Part shown: positions 1-12,281 of the stretch, piece after piece | Layout: the number at the start of each line of letters is the position of its first letter | Numbering within the stretch: the stretch's first letter is position 1 | Assembly (NCBI GenBank): GCA_009809945.1 | Contig: WTPW01000077.1 | Span: forward strand, 518,239 to 582,238 | From: Gigaspora margarita | Taxonomy: Eukaryota > Glomeromycota > Glomeromycetes > Diversisporales > Gigasporaceae | Reading direction: 5' to 3' | DNA: 64,000 bases | Notes under the pieces: generated by a model | Seen by the model: the letters and a program-made list of their open reading frames with translations, nothing else | The model's database searches: none | Told to the model about the DNA's origin: nothing | Translations under genes and position numbers: made by a program

Positions 1-2
1 TG

Positions 3-1502
3 CATTCGATTGAGACAAAGTCCACAACAAAAGCCCCAACGAGAAAAATTCCTAATGTGCCGGTTCTGGCATGGAATGATTTTCTTACTAATGCCTTTTA
101 TGCATCCACAGTTCTTGACACAGACAATCGTATATTTAGCAGGCCTAACGTCATTGGGGGGTTATCTGTCGAAGAGTCCGTTGTTGAAATGTTCTTGAAA
201 ATGATGGAAGCTACCAATAATCAGAGATTAATTCTTTTGCCAACGGCAGAATGTTGGAGTAGGCGTTATATGTTTTGGACTGTCAAAGGTCAACCAGATG
301 TTATACGTTGTGCTGGTGACACACAGCTTTTGAATTCCTCGGTGGCTTCTCAGTTACTTTCAGTAGCTGAAATTCAAACTGAACAGTTGATGGGGATTTT
401 GGTAGATGATGGAACCGAATTGTTTAATGCATATAACATAGCATTGACAGCAGAAGATGATGGAACAACCGCGTACTCTCGACATCAAGAGATTATCAGA
501 ATCGTTAGGCAACTTTTTGGATATATGGTCGTTAATGATCTCAAATATGGCCTTCTTACAACATATATTCGAACATGGTTTTTTTATTGTAAGGATGACA
601 ATTTGGACAATATTTACATTTCTCCGACAGTTCATATTAATCAAAGTCACACAGGTAATAGTGCATCGTTCCTTGAATGTATGTATTATTTTGAAAATAT
701 ATCTACAACGAATCCAACTGTACATTTTACACCACTAAATATTGATGATGGGGATGATAATGATGATGAAAACGATGATAATGAAGATAAAAATGATAAA
801 GTTAAGGATAAAGGTGATAAATATAAAGATAAAGATGGTAAAGATAGGGACAAAGATAGTGACAAAGATGACGAATATCAGGCATCAAGTTCTAAGAAGA
901 GAACTTTAGGAGTAATCACTCACAACCAATCAAAAAAAAGAAAAGCAGAACTAAATGATAATGAATTTCTCAATAGTATGAAAAATTATAAACGTAATCA
1001 ATTCTCATTTGGTGATGTGTTGGGAAATGGTCGATCTGGAATTATTTTTATGGCCAAACTTCACGAACAAGTAGGTGTCCTTAAAATGGTCGATCTATAT
1101 AAAAAAGAGTATTTGTTACAGGAAATCCTAAATGAAATTAGAATGTATCTTGGACCTCTCAAGGAAATTCAAGGCATTTATATACCAAAGCTTCTTAAAT
1201 ATGGGGTTCTCCATGAGGCATTTGCTTTTCTACTTACATCGTTTGCCGGAAAGTCATTTGCAGATATTAAAAATATCACAGAAAAAGAAAAGCAGTTGGC
1301 CATTGATGGTTTACTGGCAATACACGCAAAAGGAGTGAAACATGGGGATATTAGATTAGAAAATATAGTGATAGAAAGGAATGAATTAACGGGTGATTCT
1401 AATGTGCGGTGGATTGATTTTGCGTGGAGCAAAATGATAAAGAATGCAAAAGCTCTGGACAAGGAGTTATCCAAATTAAAACGCGTGCTTGGCGTGTGTT
1501 AA
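3..1502 (+). CDS. PD-(D/E)XK nuclease-like / kinase-like fusion protein, copy 1 (5' partial)
   Basis: The reading frame is open from base 3 and ends at TAA 1500-1502. By comparison with the paralog at 10161-12281, the first exon and acceptor site lie before the window. Order of parts: an N-terminal region; a restriction-endonuclease-like core with GQPDV (about 288-302) and LLSVAEIQTE (about 354-383); an acidic Lys/Asp-rich linker (about 740-870); a basic patch SKKRK that could be a nuclear localisation signal (about 930-945); and a kinase-like domain with glycine loop GNGRSG, VLK, catalytic-loop-like HGDIRLEN (1341-1364) and WIDFAW in place of DFG. Nuclease plus kinase architecture is known from CR-type effectors, so a secreted or conflict-related role is possible but is inference. 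The Lys of the nuclease ExK motif is Gln here (CAA 375-377), so nuclease activity is doubtful. Indels against the paralog keep the frame, which suggests the protein has been under selection. Confidence 0.85.
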   Translation, partial: HSIETKSTTKAPTRKIPNVPVLAWNDFLTNAFYASTVLDTDNRIFSRPNVIGGLSVEESVVEMFLKMMEATNNQRLILLPTAECWSRRYMFWTVKGQPDVIRCAGDTQLLNSSVASQLLSVAEIQTEQLMGILVDDGTELFNAYNIALTAEDDGTTAYSRHQEIIRIVRQLFGYMVVNDLKYGLLTTYIRTWFFYCKDDNLDNIYISPTVHINQSHTGNSASFLECMYYFENISTTNPTVHFTPLNIDDGDDNDDENDDNEDKNDKVKDKGDKYKDKDGKDRDKDSDKDDEYQASSSKKRTLGVITHNQSKKRKAELNDNEFLNSMKNYKRNQFSFGDVLGNGRSGIIFMAKLHEQVGVLKMVDLYKKEYLLQEILNEIRMYLGPLKEIQGIYIPKLLKYGVLHEAFAFLLTSFAGKSFADIKNITEKEKQLAIDGLLAIHAKGVKHGDIRLENIVIERNELTGDSNVRWIDFAWSKMIKNAKALDKELSKLKRVLGVC

Positions 1503-1698
1503 GATTTACCTTAATTAAGATTGCATTAAAATCACCAATCTTCTAGGAAAGAAGTAATGGGAAAAACTATGTCCAGTATAATGAGTGAATTGTTTTTTTC
1601 AAGTATGCTAGTAGCTTACTGCGTTAATATTATATAGTAATTTGCCCTTGATTCATGTATTAATTAACTATGCACACTGCACGTGTGATTTCCTCTTA

Positions 1699-1704
1699 AT
1701 AAAG
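1699..1704 (+). terminator. Probable polyadenylation signal of copy 1
   Basis: AATAAA lies about 200 bases after the stop codon. The same hexamer in the same context follows the paralogous gene at 12485-12490, so it is conserved between the two copies. Confidence 0.5.
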
Positions 1705-1943
1705 GATTGGTTAATAATGAGATTATGATTTGTTTGGTGAGTTGGGGCCAATAAGATCAAGCAAATTAAGCAAATTCAAACTTTTATCGTCACAACATTA
1801 GCAAATATAACCCAGAATAATATTTGGCCAAGGTTTTGTTTTCGTAAGAAATATTTACTATGCCGCAAGTCATATGATGTTTTGATGTAGTATAGTACAG
1901 TACTATGCCATCAAATAATTTAGAAATAAGAGATCGATGATTA

Positions 1944-2059
1944 CCGTAAAATCTCGAAATAGCGGGCATGGGCGTTATTTCGAATCTTGGCCTGAATTAA
2001 GCTTAACTCGGGCCGAAATTTGAAATTTCACATCCGCGCGTTATTTCGGAATTCTACGG
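1944..2059. mobile_element. MITE with CGAAATAACGC-type motifs, TA target duplication
   Basis: A 116-bp element is flanked by TA (1942-1943 and 2060-2061). Its ends are inverted: CCGTAAAATCTCGAAATAGC on the left matches the complement of the right end ending TTCTACGG. The inside holds the near-palindrome CGAAATAGCG...GCGTTATTTCG. It belongs with the element at 61202-61456 and the remnant near 58530-58770. TA duplication points to Tc1/mariner-type mobilisation (inference). Confidence 0.7.
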
Positions 2060-2260
2060 TAGGAATTGTTTTTTGACTCGATTTGCATATATTTTTTGCG
2101 TGTCATGTCTCCATTTCACACTAGTATCGTATATGCTAATCCTAATAGTAAGCGTACATAAGAATAATATATAGGAGATCAATCACGTAATCTTGATTAT
2201 ATGATATGATAAATATAGTCAAATGTTTAGCATATAATTATTATTGAAGGTTTCAGAGTT

Positions 2261-2845
2261 TTACCAGGAGCCGAGTATGAAATACGAAGTACATGGTTAT
2301 CTGAAGAGTGAAATGTTGTGAACAAATACGGTTCTTTGATTGGTTATATTTTCACATGACATTGTGGAATGCGATGTTCCGGATTTGCTTTTTATGTTGA
2401 ACCGGTTTGGTATGACTTATTTACGTATGTACGTGCTATTCGTGCGTGATTGTCCCTGCAAAGGGGACTATTTTTAAGTGAGTATTTCGGGTTTACGTTT
2501 CGTGCCTGTTTATCGCGTAGGGGGTTGATGTTTAAGGGGTTCCGGTATGTGGTTACAGTAATAATTTTTTTTTTTTTGCTCGAAATCTTTTTTATAAAAA
2601 CGTCGAAATTCTGTTTTATACCAGGAACGGAGTGCATGGTTATCTGAAGAGTGAAATGATGTGAACAAATACGGTTCTTTGATTGGTTATATTTTTCATG
2701 ACATTGTGGAATGCGATGGTCAGATTTGCATTTTATATTAAACTGGTTTGATATGGCTTTCGTAAGTACGTACGTGCATTCGTACATGATTATCCCTTCA
2801 AAAGGACTATTTTAAGTAAGTATTTCAAGTTTTAAGTTGTGCCTC
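2261..2845. repeat. Tandem duplication of about 357 bp
   Basis: The block from TTACCAGGAGCCGAGT (2261) through TGCCTG (about 2508) recurs from TATACCAGGAACGGAG (about 2618) to about 2845. The copies share GGTTATCTGAAGAGTGAAAT and ACGGTTCTTTGATTGGTTAT. Open frames on both strands here look accidental. No function recognised. Confidence 0.75.
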
Positions 2846-5800
2846 ATTTTATTTGATTTATTTCTTATCTTACCGGTGTTATTATAAATTTCTGCGCCCA
2901 AAAATCACAGCATTTCCTTATTCTGCCCCTGCTTTATTTGATCACATTCGATCATCCTTAAACCTTTCAATTGTACCTCTGTAACACGTGTTACTCCTAT
3001 TACCTTATTTAGATATCCTTGGGGTTCTACAATTAATTAAAGCTATCGTGATGCGTCGAATGTCTATATTAATAATCATCATGCCATCGCTTTTGTACAC
3101 AGATCAATTATGTATAAATTATTATTGCTTCTTTTAGGGACGAATGAATACGAAACGTTTAAATATTATCGTCTCGCCCCTCACACAAAGTAATATTACG
3201 ATCAAGTTTATAGGTGTTGAAGGGAAATTAGACTTTTAGTTGTCGTATCTCAATGACGAATTGATTGTGTAAGGCAGAAGGAAGTTAAACTGACAATTGA
3301 TTGGTGTAAATAATTTATATAGATTACAAATGTATATAAGTCCGATGTGTTCGCTCTTTGTGTATTGAGAGGTTTTTGTCCCTTATACATAATAGAGAGA
3401 GCAAGAATGAGGTATTAGATAGCATTAGATATTATCTAAATAATTCCTCTATTATAATAAAGTTTTCTTAATGAATGTTTATTTATCGTATCTCTTGGCT
3501 TTCATTTATTTTTGTATTGTTCGTGAATCACATTTCGTTATATTTATAAACCCAACCTTATGTATTCCTTCTCTTGTTCACTATCGCTAACCTAAATCTG
3601 GCCCTCTAATCTGACGCTCTCCCAAATTTCAATAGCAATACTGGTTTTGTCTATTTATATACTGCTTGATTTTTTAAAAAAAAAAAAATATATATATATA
3701 TATTTTATAATATTTACTAATGCTATTTACAACTTTGTTCTCTATATAAAATGCTTCCTATATCATATTTCATTATCATACCGAATAAGTTAAGCTTTTA
3801 AACATAATTAAACAATAAACACTAAAAAATGTACATAGTGTTGGCACATGACCAATTAAACTACTAATATAATTAATGAATTCATACGACTCATTTCAAA
3901 TTTATTAATGTGACCTAGTTATATGACAATACACATGTAAACTAAGGTATACATAATTTATAAGTTAGTATTAATAAACTGTTAAAATATTACATTTTTT
4001 AAAACTTCTAATATGATCTACTGATTCTTCCGTTCCTGGTTTTGCGTGACAGCGTCGCGCAGCTACCTTATATGAAATACGAAAATTTTAAGATTTAACT
4101 AATATATTAGATAACTTTAGCATGTGCATAGTACATTTAAGCAAATAATAAATCTAATAATAGTCAAACAAAATTTTGCACAACACGATATAATAAAGTT
4201 GCACCACAAAACTTTAGGATACCTTTTTACCGATTATATGATGTATTGTTAATGGATTGTACAAAATCTCCAAAATGCGAGTTCGGTGTTTGATACTTAT
4301 AAACATTATTCTAAAATTAATATTTAATAAACAATTTTAAGGATTACTATCCTTGAAGTTCATCTTATTAAAATATAACATAAATTATTTGTAACGAGTC
4401 AATTTAGAATAATTGGATAATATTACCAAGAAATTAATAAAATAGTACCAGAGTTTAGAATCAGTTTCATTCTTATACTTGATTGATAGAACCGATTAAA
4501 TCCGGCTTTAGCATATGAATAATAAAGCTGGTTCCAAAATCTACATAACAATATGTCTATTAAACAACTTAATATATAATTATATAGTGTATATATTATT
4601 ATCTAGACTTTTAATTTGAATTTTTTGACATATATCCTTATATATTATATTCGATAAAGTAAATTCTTTTTTATCGAAATTATTCATTAAACCGATTATA
4701 ATTAAATCAACATTAATTTAACTTTAACATTAATATACAACAGTATATACTGTATACGTAATAGTGTCCACAAACATATCGATAAACATTATATCAGTAA
4801 CTAAAAGTTCGATTTACATCAAATATAATCTTCATTTTGCTGGACTCATCCCTTGATTATAACTGAAATTGCGTGATAGATGATGTCTTTTTAGTCATTT
4901 GGACAACAGCATTGCATATTCTCAATTAGCGACTAAGCCAAAAGATAAAACTTTTAAAGACAGATTTACAGACAGCACCCATATGATCTGCCACAATAAC
5001 TACAGAGAAACCTCTTCAGGTGCACCTCTCAAAATGCACAACCTCTATACTTTCAATTCCAACCTAAATATATACACTTATTTCTCTAAATGCATTTTGT
5101 TAAAAGTTTGGTTCATATGTGGTGCATTTAAGAATTACATATAGAAATTTTACATGAACTATAGTTATCAGGCTGTGTTTACCAGACCTATTCAATCATC
5201 AACACTCATTAAATTAACCAATAAATTTGTAATTTTGATTTTTTATGTTGCATTGAGATGCGATTTTTTTCTATATCCCACCACCTCTTACGAGTCATCT
5301 CATGTTAAACAAAAAATCGAGTTGGTCTAACTGGTTTATTTGGTCATAAGACCAACTTAAGGAATCGAATTCCGAGAAAATTCGAACTGATTTTAGATTC
5401 TTGGCCAAATAGGTATTAAGGTTGTATCAGCAATGACTGATAGCTTATTTATCCCATAAATTTTTTACTTTGCAATGACGTAATTTCTGCCGAATAAAAT
5501 ACAATATATTGATTCTGATACGTATATGATATATATATACCAATTATTTGATATTTAGAGGACATAAGGTTATATTTGATTACTAAATAAGTTTTTTAAC
5601 AACTGTTTTATTAGTAAATTATATACAGTAGTTATTTAAAAATTATATTTCATATTAAAAATCTTTAAAACGTACCTTATTAATTGTAATATAACACGGT
5701 TTTCATATACATTAATCAAAATTTAAAACTTATTTTGCTCTGCACTTAAATCTTTAGACACTAGTAAAACTTGCAGTATAATAATGGCAATTTCAGGGCG

Positions 5801-8234
5801 CAACGTTATAAATGTTTGTCAAGATAATTAAAATTTATGTTTGCATATATAATAAAGATTTTTACGTGTTATTGAATCAACTAATTTATTTAATCTGTTC
5901 CATAAATCAAGTTGCTAATCAAATTTTACACTTTTACCTAGTTCTTATTTGTTCCTATTTTATAAGAATAAATGAATTATTCCCCTTTGAGACTAAATTA
6001 TTAAAAGAATATAATTCAATATTTGTTTCGTTAAGTTAGAGATTATTTTCAGCATTAAAACAATATTATAATTTGTTTCTATACTTTATTCGACCTTACT
6101 TGTTGAATTTGTGAAGCGATTTTCTGTTTCGAAATATTATATAGAATTTTTATCGTTACACTTTAGAATGGCTTTCAAATCAAATACTAAAATAGATTAT
6201 CAATCACTTTCAATTCCTGACAACCAATTGCAATTGTGGAGTGAATATGATAGCAACATCCATTTAAGTAGGGGGAAACGATAGTTGGGGTAATAAAAGG
6301 CATATCGTCATTACTACACTACTTTGTTCATTGATTGGGAAGCTCTTAGACACTTCTCTCTTTTATTAACTGGGACAGATGGAGCTTTTATACATTTTAG
6401 AAATAGTAAGATACAATCCTTGTGAGGTTTCGGGGCTACACGTTAGCCTCACACAGCATAACACGTGAATGCAAACCAAATTAGCCATTTTCAAAACAAG
6501 ATTCTTCAAAGTTTTTGGCGTAAAAGGAAAAAAACATATATAATATAATAACAAAAATCGGTTATTATAATTAGCGTTGCAAGCTTAATTAAATTAAATG
6601 CTAAAATAATTTAATTTACGAAAAAATATTACTAATACAAAATTACAGTTTTAATAATAATTTTTGTCATTGATAAATCGCATTATTTATGAAAAAAAAA
6701 ATCGAATGATTAATTTAAGCTATCGCTATCTACGTATAATAAAAATCCAAATAATTTTATTATATTGAAATCTCATTTGAACTTGTTCCTATTAAGATAA
6801 TCGACGAATCAGCTCCTACGAATTTATCTTTAAACATGTCAAACCAACTATTTCAAAATTATATGTGTTAGTAGAACACAAACGAAAAAATTTAGGATTA
6901 TTATATAACAAGTAATTATACTAATGACCATAATGCGACTTGCCATTATTGTCTGAAGTATTGGAGCTGTGGATTGACCTTACTAATATATCAATAGTCA
7001 ATTACAAGTTCAGAAGTTGATAAGTTGACACAAAATATAAAAGATCAATTCGCTTGGAAATATGGACTATAATACAAACGATTTAATAAATAGAATGTTC
7101 GAAATAAATGGTGAATTCGATTTGTAATTAAATTAATAAAGTTTATAAATTCTAATACGTATGTAAAAAAATTAGAATAGCGATAAATTGACATTTATAA
7201 TATAGACAATATGCAATTTATATTTAATTAATATAATGCTTTTTTTGTACGTACAGTACATACAGTACATACGTATGTACGTAGTTTAAATAAACTTGTA
7301 CATACATTATTGGGCTTTGAATAATACAATAATTATTAAAAATGCAAACATACAATTAATATTGATTTTTGGCTCACAAATTAATTTAAGTTTGCAACGC
7401 TACCCTTGATCACGTAGTCCATACTTCATTGAAGACAGAATCATCTCTTCCGATCTTTTTTTGCGCTAAATTGCAGCTAGTTTCTGATTCTAATGGTATA
7501 GATACTGATGGCGTAGAAGTACCAGAATTTGGTTCGATTAAAGACATAAAGATTTATTTTTTAATTTTCATAAAATTTATTTTTTTTTATAGTTGTTTTC
7601 AAAAAGGTGTGAACGGTCGCAGATCACTTTCCATGGGGAATTCACGATATTTCCCAGATTTCCGGAGTTCTCAAGACCTGAAGTTTAATTTTTACTAATC
7701 CAAATTTGAAAGCGGCTGTAAAAAAAAGTTAATTTCAAATAAATTTTTTAGGTTCAAAATCAACGTAACGTCTATATATTTCTGCGTCACATCTAACACC
7801 AGAGTTATATCCAAAATCTAAGTTACGGCAAATGTCAATTATTACGGTCACGGCACTTTTGACGTAACTGCATGCTCCCAAGTTTCTGCACCTATACTCA
7901 CAACCTAGTTAAGGATGTAAAACTAATATCGTAACTATTTATATATATTATCTAAAAAACCGTTTAATAAATTAATTATCCATAATCTTAATTTGCAACT
8001 AATACTGTTAGGTATATATAAAATGGAGAACAAAATACTACTGTACTAATGTACTTAACTCATTTATCTGTCGTTGTCCGGAACATAGCGACGGACAATT
8101 ACTTATATGTTTAAGTAAAGTTGATATGTACAAAAGTTATCAACAGTAACTTTAAATTTGTCAAAACGTGTGATAGTTACATTTTGGGTTCATCACGGTA
8201 TTTGATCTACGCTGTGACATGATAATCGGGAATA
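2846..8234. other. AT-rich intergenic sequence, no supported gene
   Basis: About 5.4 kb of very AT-rich sequence. It includes a poly-A/(TA)n tract near 3675-3705 and a short palindromic GTACATAC/GTATGTAC cluster at 7250-7280. Small open frames at 4899-5144 and 7429-7698 have slightly less biased codon content (for example VSDSNGIDTDGVEVPEFGSI in the second) but no domain, conserved start or visible splice partner, so they are not called as genes. Confidence 0.6.
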
Positions 8235-8453
8235 TGGGATCTTTGCTAGGAAAATCACCCTTTGATATTTTCCGATCGAGATAATTCGGACAAACTTAAC
8301 CGATTTTTATTTGATCTTTTGACTTTATTGATCGAAAGTTTATTTGATGCACCATTGAATCAATAAAAGTAAAAGATGTTTACATTTATATAGGAACTGG
8401 TATGTTGTTCGATCGGAAAATGTCGAAGGGTGATTTTCTTAGAAAAGATGCCA
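8235..8453. mobile_element. MITE with about 45-bp inverted termini, TA duplication
   Basis: The left end TGGGATCTTTGCTAGGAAAA and the complement of the right end TGGCATCTTTTCTAAGAAAA pair through TTTTCCGATCGA. TA flanks both sides (8233-8234 and 8454-8455). 219 bp, no coding capacity. Confidence 0.7.
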
Positions 8454-8455
8454 TA

Positions 8456-9412
8456 TAATGCTGTGCATTAACTTCTGTTATATACAATAGTATAACTTAT
8501 ACGTAATTTAAATAATTAAAATACTACGAATAAAATATAATTGTGATAAAGTATTGCTATATATTTGCTATATTGTTATCTACATAATCGCGCAATCCAA
8601 CAGACTAATTTATACATGTATTTATAAAACTGTATATTTCGTATTTTGTGGTATAGAAACTCCGGTACTGTAATAATACCACTTTTTAGATTGATTTATC
8701 GTCATATATATATCATCAGCATATGACGGTAAATAAAAATTCTTGTTAGCCCACATTTGGTTATCTTTTCATGGCTGTTAATTGATTATCGATGTTATTT
8801 TTTTTGTCTCTTTGATAATGAAAATTTTTTGTTTCAAATTGGTAAAATAAACAATTTTATTTTATACTAAATTCAGCCAATTACTATCGTTATATAAAAA
8901 CCGAATTTGTCTAGCAAATGACTATAAAAACGAATTTGTTCTATGCTAAATTTAGCAAAATAGAATAAACACAAATATGTTCAGGGGAGCCACTTATTAC
9001 GATTAAAAATGAATATTCAATTAAAAGCAAATATTCGGCTACACAAAAAATTCATGAATAGTCGAGGATTAGATTATTAGATATGAAAATTCCATAAATT
9101 CTTCTACGGGTAATTATGAATATCCATATAAAATCTAGATATTCATTCTATACTATTCGTGGATAACTAAAAACTCATGAGAATAGTCATGATGAATATT
9201 CAAAGGGTCCCAGCTCTAATTCATACTATTAATTTTTACAAAATTACACTATTTCGACCATTTATCAATAATATTATCAGTTATATCAGATAAATTAATT
9301 GCATCATAGTGGTCTGATTTAATTTTACTGAGATAATGGTTTATTCCCGATACTATAAACTGGTTCAATTGTTTTTTTTTTAATGCACGTTAACGTAAAT
9401 CACATATAAAAA
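8456..9412. other. AT-rich intergenic sequence with a possible degraded MITE
   Basis: No gene seen. Near 8986-9215 the ends GGGGAGCC and GGGTCCC with several GAATATTCAT words suggest a decayed terminal-inverted-repeat element, but no target duplication could be made out. Confidence 0.4.
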
Positions 9413-10163
9413 GCATGATTTTTTGCGTAACTGATCAACTGATCGACAATCATATATGGGCTTGGTCATAGCGGAAGTTCGTTTTGATTGGTTGTCAAAC
9501 CGCTCCGGAAAAAATGTTGATCGTACCCGAATAAAGTACCGGCAATGTATATATTATTCTTTTCGTAATATTAATTTACAATAAACAATTAAGTTTCGTA
9601 ATACATTAGTAAACTAGATTCAAGATACGCAAACATTTCTAACCACTATCACTATAAACGTTGTATTTATAAGCTATACTTATAACCTAAATAAATATAA
9701 CAAAAAAAAATTAAAGTACAGTTTAGAATGTAGTTCGAAATAGTATTTTTTTTTTTTTTATTAGCAAGCAAAACTAGTGGAAATAAAATCTTGCAACTTC
9801 ACTCACCAATTGCTTAGGTTGCCAAACTACCTTCCGACCTTTTAAAATCTTTGCTTCTCATCTAGATCTTGAAACTTCTGTATCCCACTCTATGTATCCC
9901 AAGTTAAAAAATAGTAAAACTCAAGGTAAATACTTTACTTATAAAAGTACTTTAAAAATTACAGTTGACTGTATAAAAAAAAAGATCATCGCCAATCACA
10001 TTTAGTTTAATTTTAGCCAATCAAAACGAACTTCAAATTGATTTAAAAAAAATTATATTGTCAATTTCCGCCCTTTTTCCAGCACCTAGCCACTCCTTTT
10101 GCAGAAAAAAAAAATTTCTTTTTCGAACCACTTGTGAAACTAATTTTTACGCAAAAAATCATG
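9413..10163. promoter_or_regulatory. Inverted pair of promoter-like blocks upstream of nuclease-kinase copy 2
   Basis: Two separate blocks occur once on each strand. TTACGCAAAAAATCATG ends at the likely start codon of the downstream gene (10147-10163) and occurs in reverse at about 9415-9431. CCAATCAAAACGAACTTC (about 10015-10032) occurs in reverse at about 9475-9492. Both contain perfect matches of 17-18 bases. On the plus strand the CCAAT-type boxes lie about 130-170 bases before the ATG. The arrangement looks like a divergent promoter or a relic of an inverted second copy of the gene start; no coding sequence follows the reversed ATG. Confidence 0.5.
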
Positions 10164-10620
10164 AATAGCTATATCATGTCACGTGCTAATTTTGTTGCTA
10201 CTATTCGAAGTCTCTCCGAAGAGCCCAATAAATTAAGTGAGGATGAAGAGACCGAATTATACGCATATATTACTGACAATCCTACTAAATTAGATGATGT
10301 AGAATTTTTTCTTAAACTCTGCGGGACAAATAACGCTAAGCTCTTATACTTAAAAGAACTATCAAAAAGTTCTGGTGCGTGCCTATGATTTGCCCGTCTG
10401 TCATATTCGCCAACAATACCGGATACTTACTTATTCTTGTGCTTTTCTTTCCTGCTTCTTACCGTCAAACCTACCAAAAAATACATTCGCATGACCTGCT
10501 TCTTACCGTCAAACCTACCCAAAAAATACATTCGCATGACTTAACCATTGTTTCACTTCGCCCGGTTTGTATCATGTTAAATATTTATTTTTTCCCTATT
10601 ATTTCATTACCTTTTTTACG

Positions 10621-10675
<55 letters not shown>

Positions 10676-12281
10676 GAGAGAGAGGGAGGGGAGAGAGAGA
10701 GAAAGAGAGGAGAGAGAGAGAGGCGAGAGAGAGAGAGAGAGACTTACCTTGCAAGAACTTCTCCAAACAGTCCTTCCTGCTCCTGAAACGCTTTCGATTA
10801 AGACAAAGTCCACAATAAATGCAGCAACGAGAAAAGTTCCTAATAAACCGGTTCTGGCATGGAATGATTTTCTTACTGAAGCCTTTGATTCAGCAAAAGG
10901 TATTGACACAAACAAGCGTATATATAGCAGGCCTAACGTCACTGATGAGGAGTTGTTATCTGTCGAAGATTCCGTTGTAGACTTGTTCTTGGAAACGATG
11001 AACGCTACCAACAATCAGAGATTAACTCGTTTGTCAACGCCAGAAAGTTGGATTAAGCGTTATGCGTTTCGGGATATCAAAGGTCAACCAGATGTTATAC
11101 GCTGTGGTGCTGTTAAAGTACTGCTTTTGAAAAACGCTTCTTTGTTACTTTCAGTAGTTGAAATTAAAACTGAACAGTTGATGAGGACTTTGGTAGATGA
11201 TAGAACTGAATTATTTAATGCATATAACATAGCATTAACAGCAAAAGATGATGGAACAACCGCGTACACTCGACATCAAGAGATTATCAGAATCGTTAGA
11301 CAACTTTTTGGATATATGGTCGTTAATGACCTCAAATATGGACTTCTTACAACATATATTCGAACATGGTTTTTTTATTGTAAGGATGACAATTCGGATA
11401 ATATTTACATTTCTCCGACAGTTCATATCAATCAAAGTCATACAGGTAATAGTGCATCGTTCCTTGAATGTATGTATTATTTTGAAAATATATCTACAAC
11501 GAATCCAACTTTACATTTTACACCACTAAATATTGATGGGGATGATAATGATGATGACAACGATGATAGTGAAGATAAAAATGATAAGGATAAAGGTGAT
11601 AAATATAAAGATAAAGATGGTAAAGATAGGGACAAAGATAGTGACAAAGATGACGAATATCAGGCATCAAGTTCTAAGAGAACTTTGGGAGTAATCACTC
11701 GCAACCAATCAAAAAAAAGAAAAGTAAAACTAAATGATAATGAATTTCTCAATAGTATGAAAAATTATAAACGTAATCAATTCTCATTTGGTGATGTGTT
11801 GGGAAATGGTCGATCTGGAATTATTTTTATGGCCAAGCTTCACGAACAAGTAGGTGTCCTTAAAATGGTCGATCTATATAAAAAAGAGTATCTGTTACAG
11901 GAAATCCTAAATGAAATTAAAATATACCTTGGACCTCTCAAGGAAATTCAAGGCATCTACATACCAAAGCTTCTTAAATATGGGGTTCTCCATGAGGCAT
12001 TTGCTTTTCTACTTACATCATTTGCCGGAGAGTCATTTGCAGATATTAGAAATATCACAGAAAAAGAAAAGCAGTTGGCCATCGATGGTTTACTGGCAAT
12101 ACACGCAAAAGGAGTGAAACATGGGGATATTAGATTAGAAAATATAGTGATGGAAAGGAATGAATTAACGGGTCATTCTAATGTGCGGTGGATTGATTTT
12201 GCGTGGAGCGAAATGATAAAGAATTCAAAAAATCTGGACAAGGAATTATCCGAATTAAAACGCTTGCTTTGCGTGTGTTAA
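10161..12281 (+). CDS. PD-(D/E)XK nuclease-like / kinase-like fusion protein, copy 2 (two exons)
   Basis: Exon 1 is 10161-10374 and exon 2 is 10756-12281. Joining at GT 10375 and AG 10755 keeps the frame (a split Glu codon) and gives about 579 residues. ATG 10161 is chosen because the frame opens there; ATG 10176 is an alternative. The N-terminal 72 residues are helical-looking and acidic, with no match I can name. The nuclease-like core has QPDV (Asp about 184) and VVEIKTE (Glu 207, Lys 209), a complete PD-ExK set. A Lys/Asp-rich linker (about 330-380) and basic patch KKRK (about 390) follow. The kinase-like domain has GNGRSG, VLK (Lys 441), HGDIRLEN (Asp 529) and WIDFAW (Asp 552). HGD instead of HRD and DFA instead of DFG are atypical but keep the acidic residues. 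Function is inferred from CR-type nuclease-kinase effectors. A purine repeat fills part of the intron. Confidence 0.85.
10375..10755 (+). other. Spliceosomal intron of nuclease-kinase copy 2
   Basis: The donor GTGCGT and acceptor TTGCAAG bound 381 bases, and the join restores a continuous frame. It contains a 43-44-bp direct tandem duplication (10452-10494 and 10496-10540, core ACCGTCAAACCTACC) and the GA tract listed separately. Confidence 0.8.
10621..10741 (+). repeat. (GA)n purine microsatellite inside the intron
   Basis: About 120 bases of almost uninterrupted GA/GAA/GGA, ending 14 bases before the splice acceptor. The open frames here, an Arg/Glu one on plus and a Leu/Ser one on minus, are artefacts of the repeat. 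Confidence 0.95.

Larger units (their letters stand above)
1..1897 (+). repeat. Segmental duplication, unit 1
   Basis: This stretch matches about 10790-12681 through the second exon and roughly 390 bases of 3' flank. Similarity stops near 1897 (after GTAGTATAGTA). Conserved non-coding flank shows that the pair arose by DNA duplication, not by retrocopying. Confidence 0.85.

Noticed and set aside
360-1474. Frames overlapping the nuclease-kinase genes on either strand
   Set aside because: They repeat in both paralogs only because the parent sequence is conserved; they are shadows of the main frame.
4899-5144. Hypothetical gene of 81 codons
   Set aside because: Codon content is plausible, but there is no domain, no homolog I can name and no splice partner.
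6366-6554. Minus-strand 62-codon frame
   Set aside because: No start context, no motif; chance frame in intergenic sequence.
10379-11014. Arg/Glu-repeat protein on plus and Leu/Ser-repeat protein on minus
   Set aside because: Both are translations of the intronic GA microsatellite.
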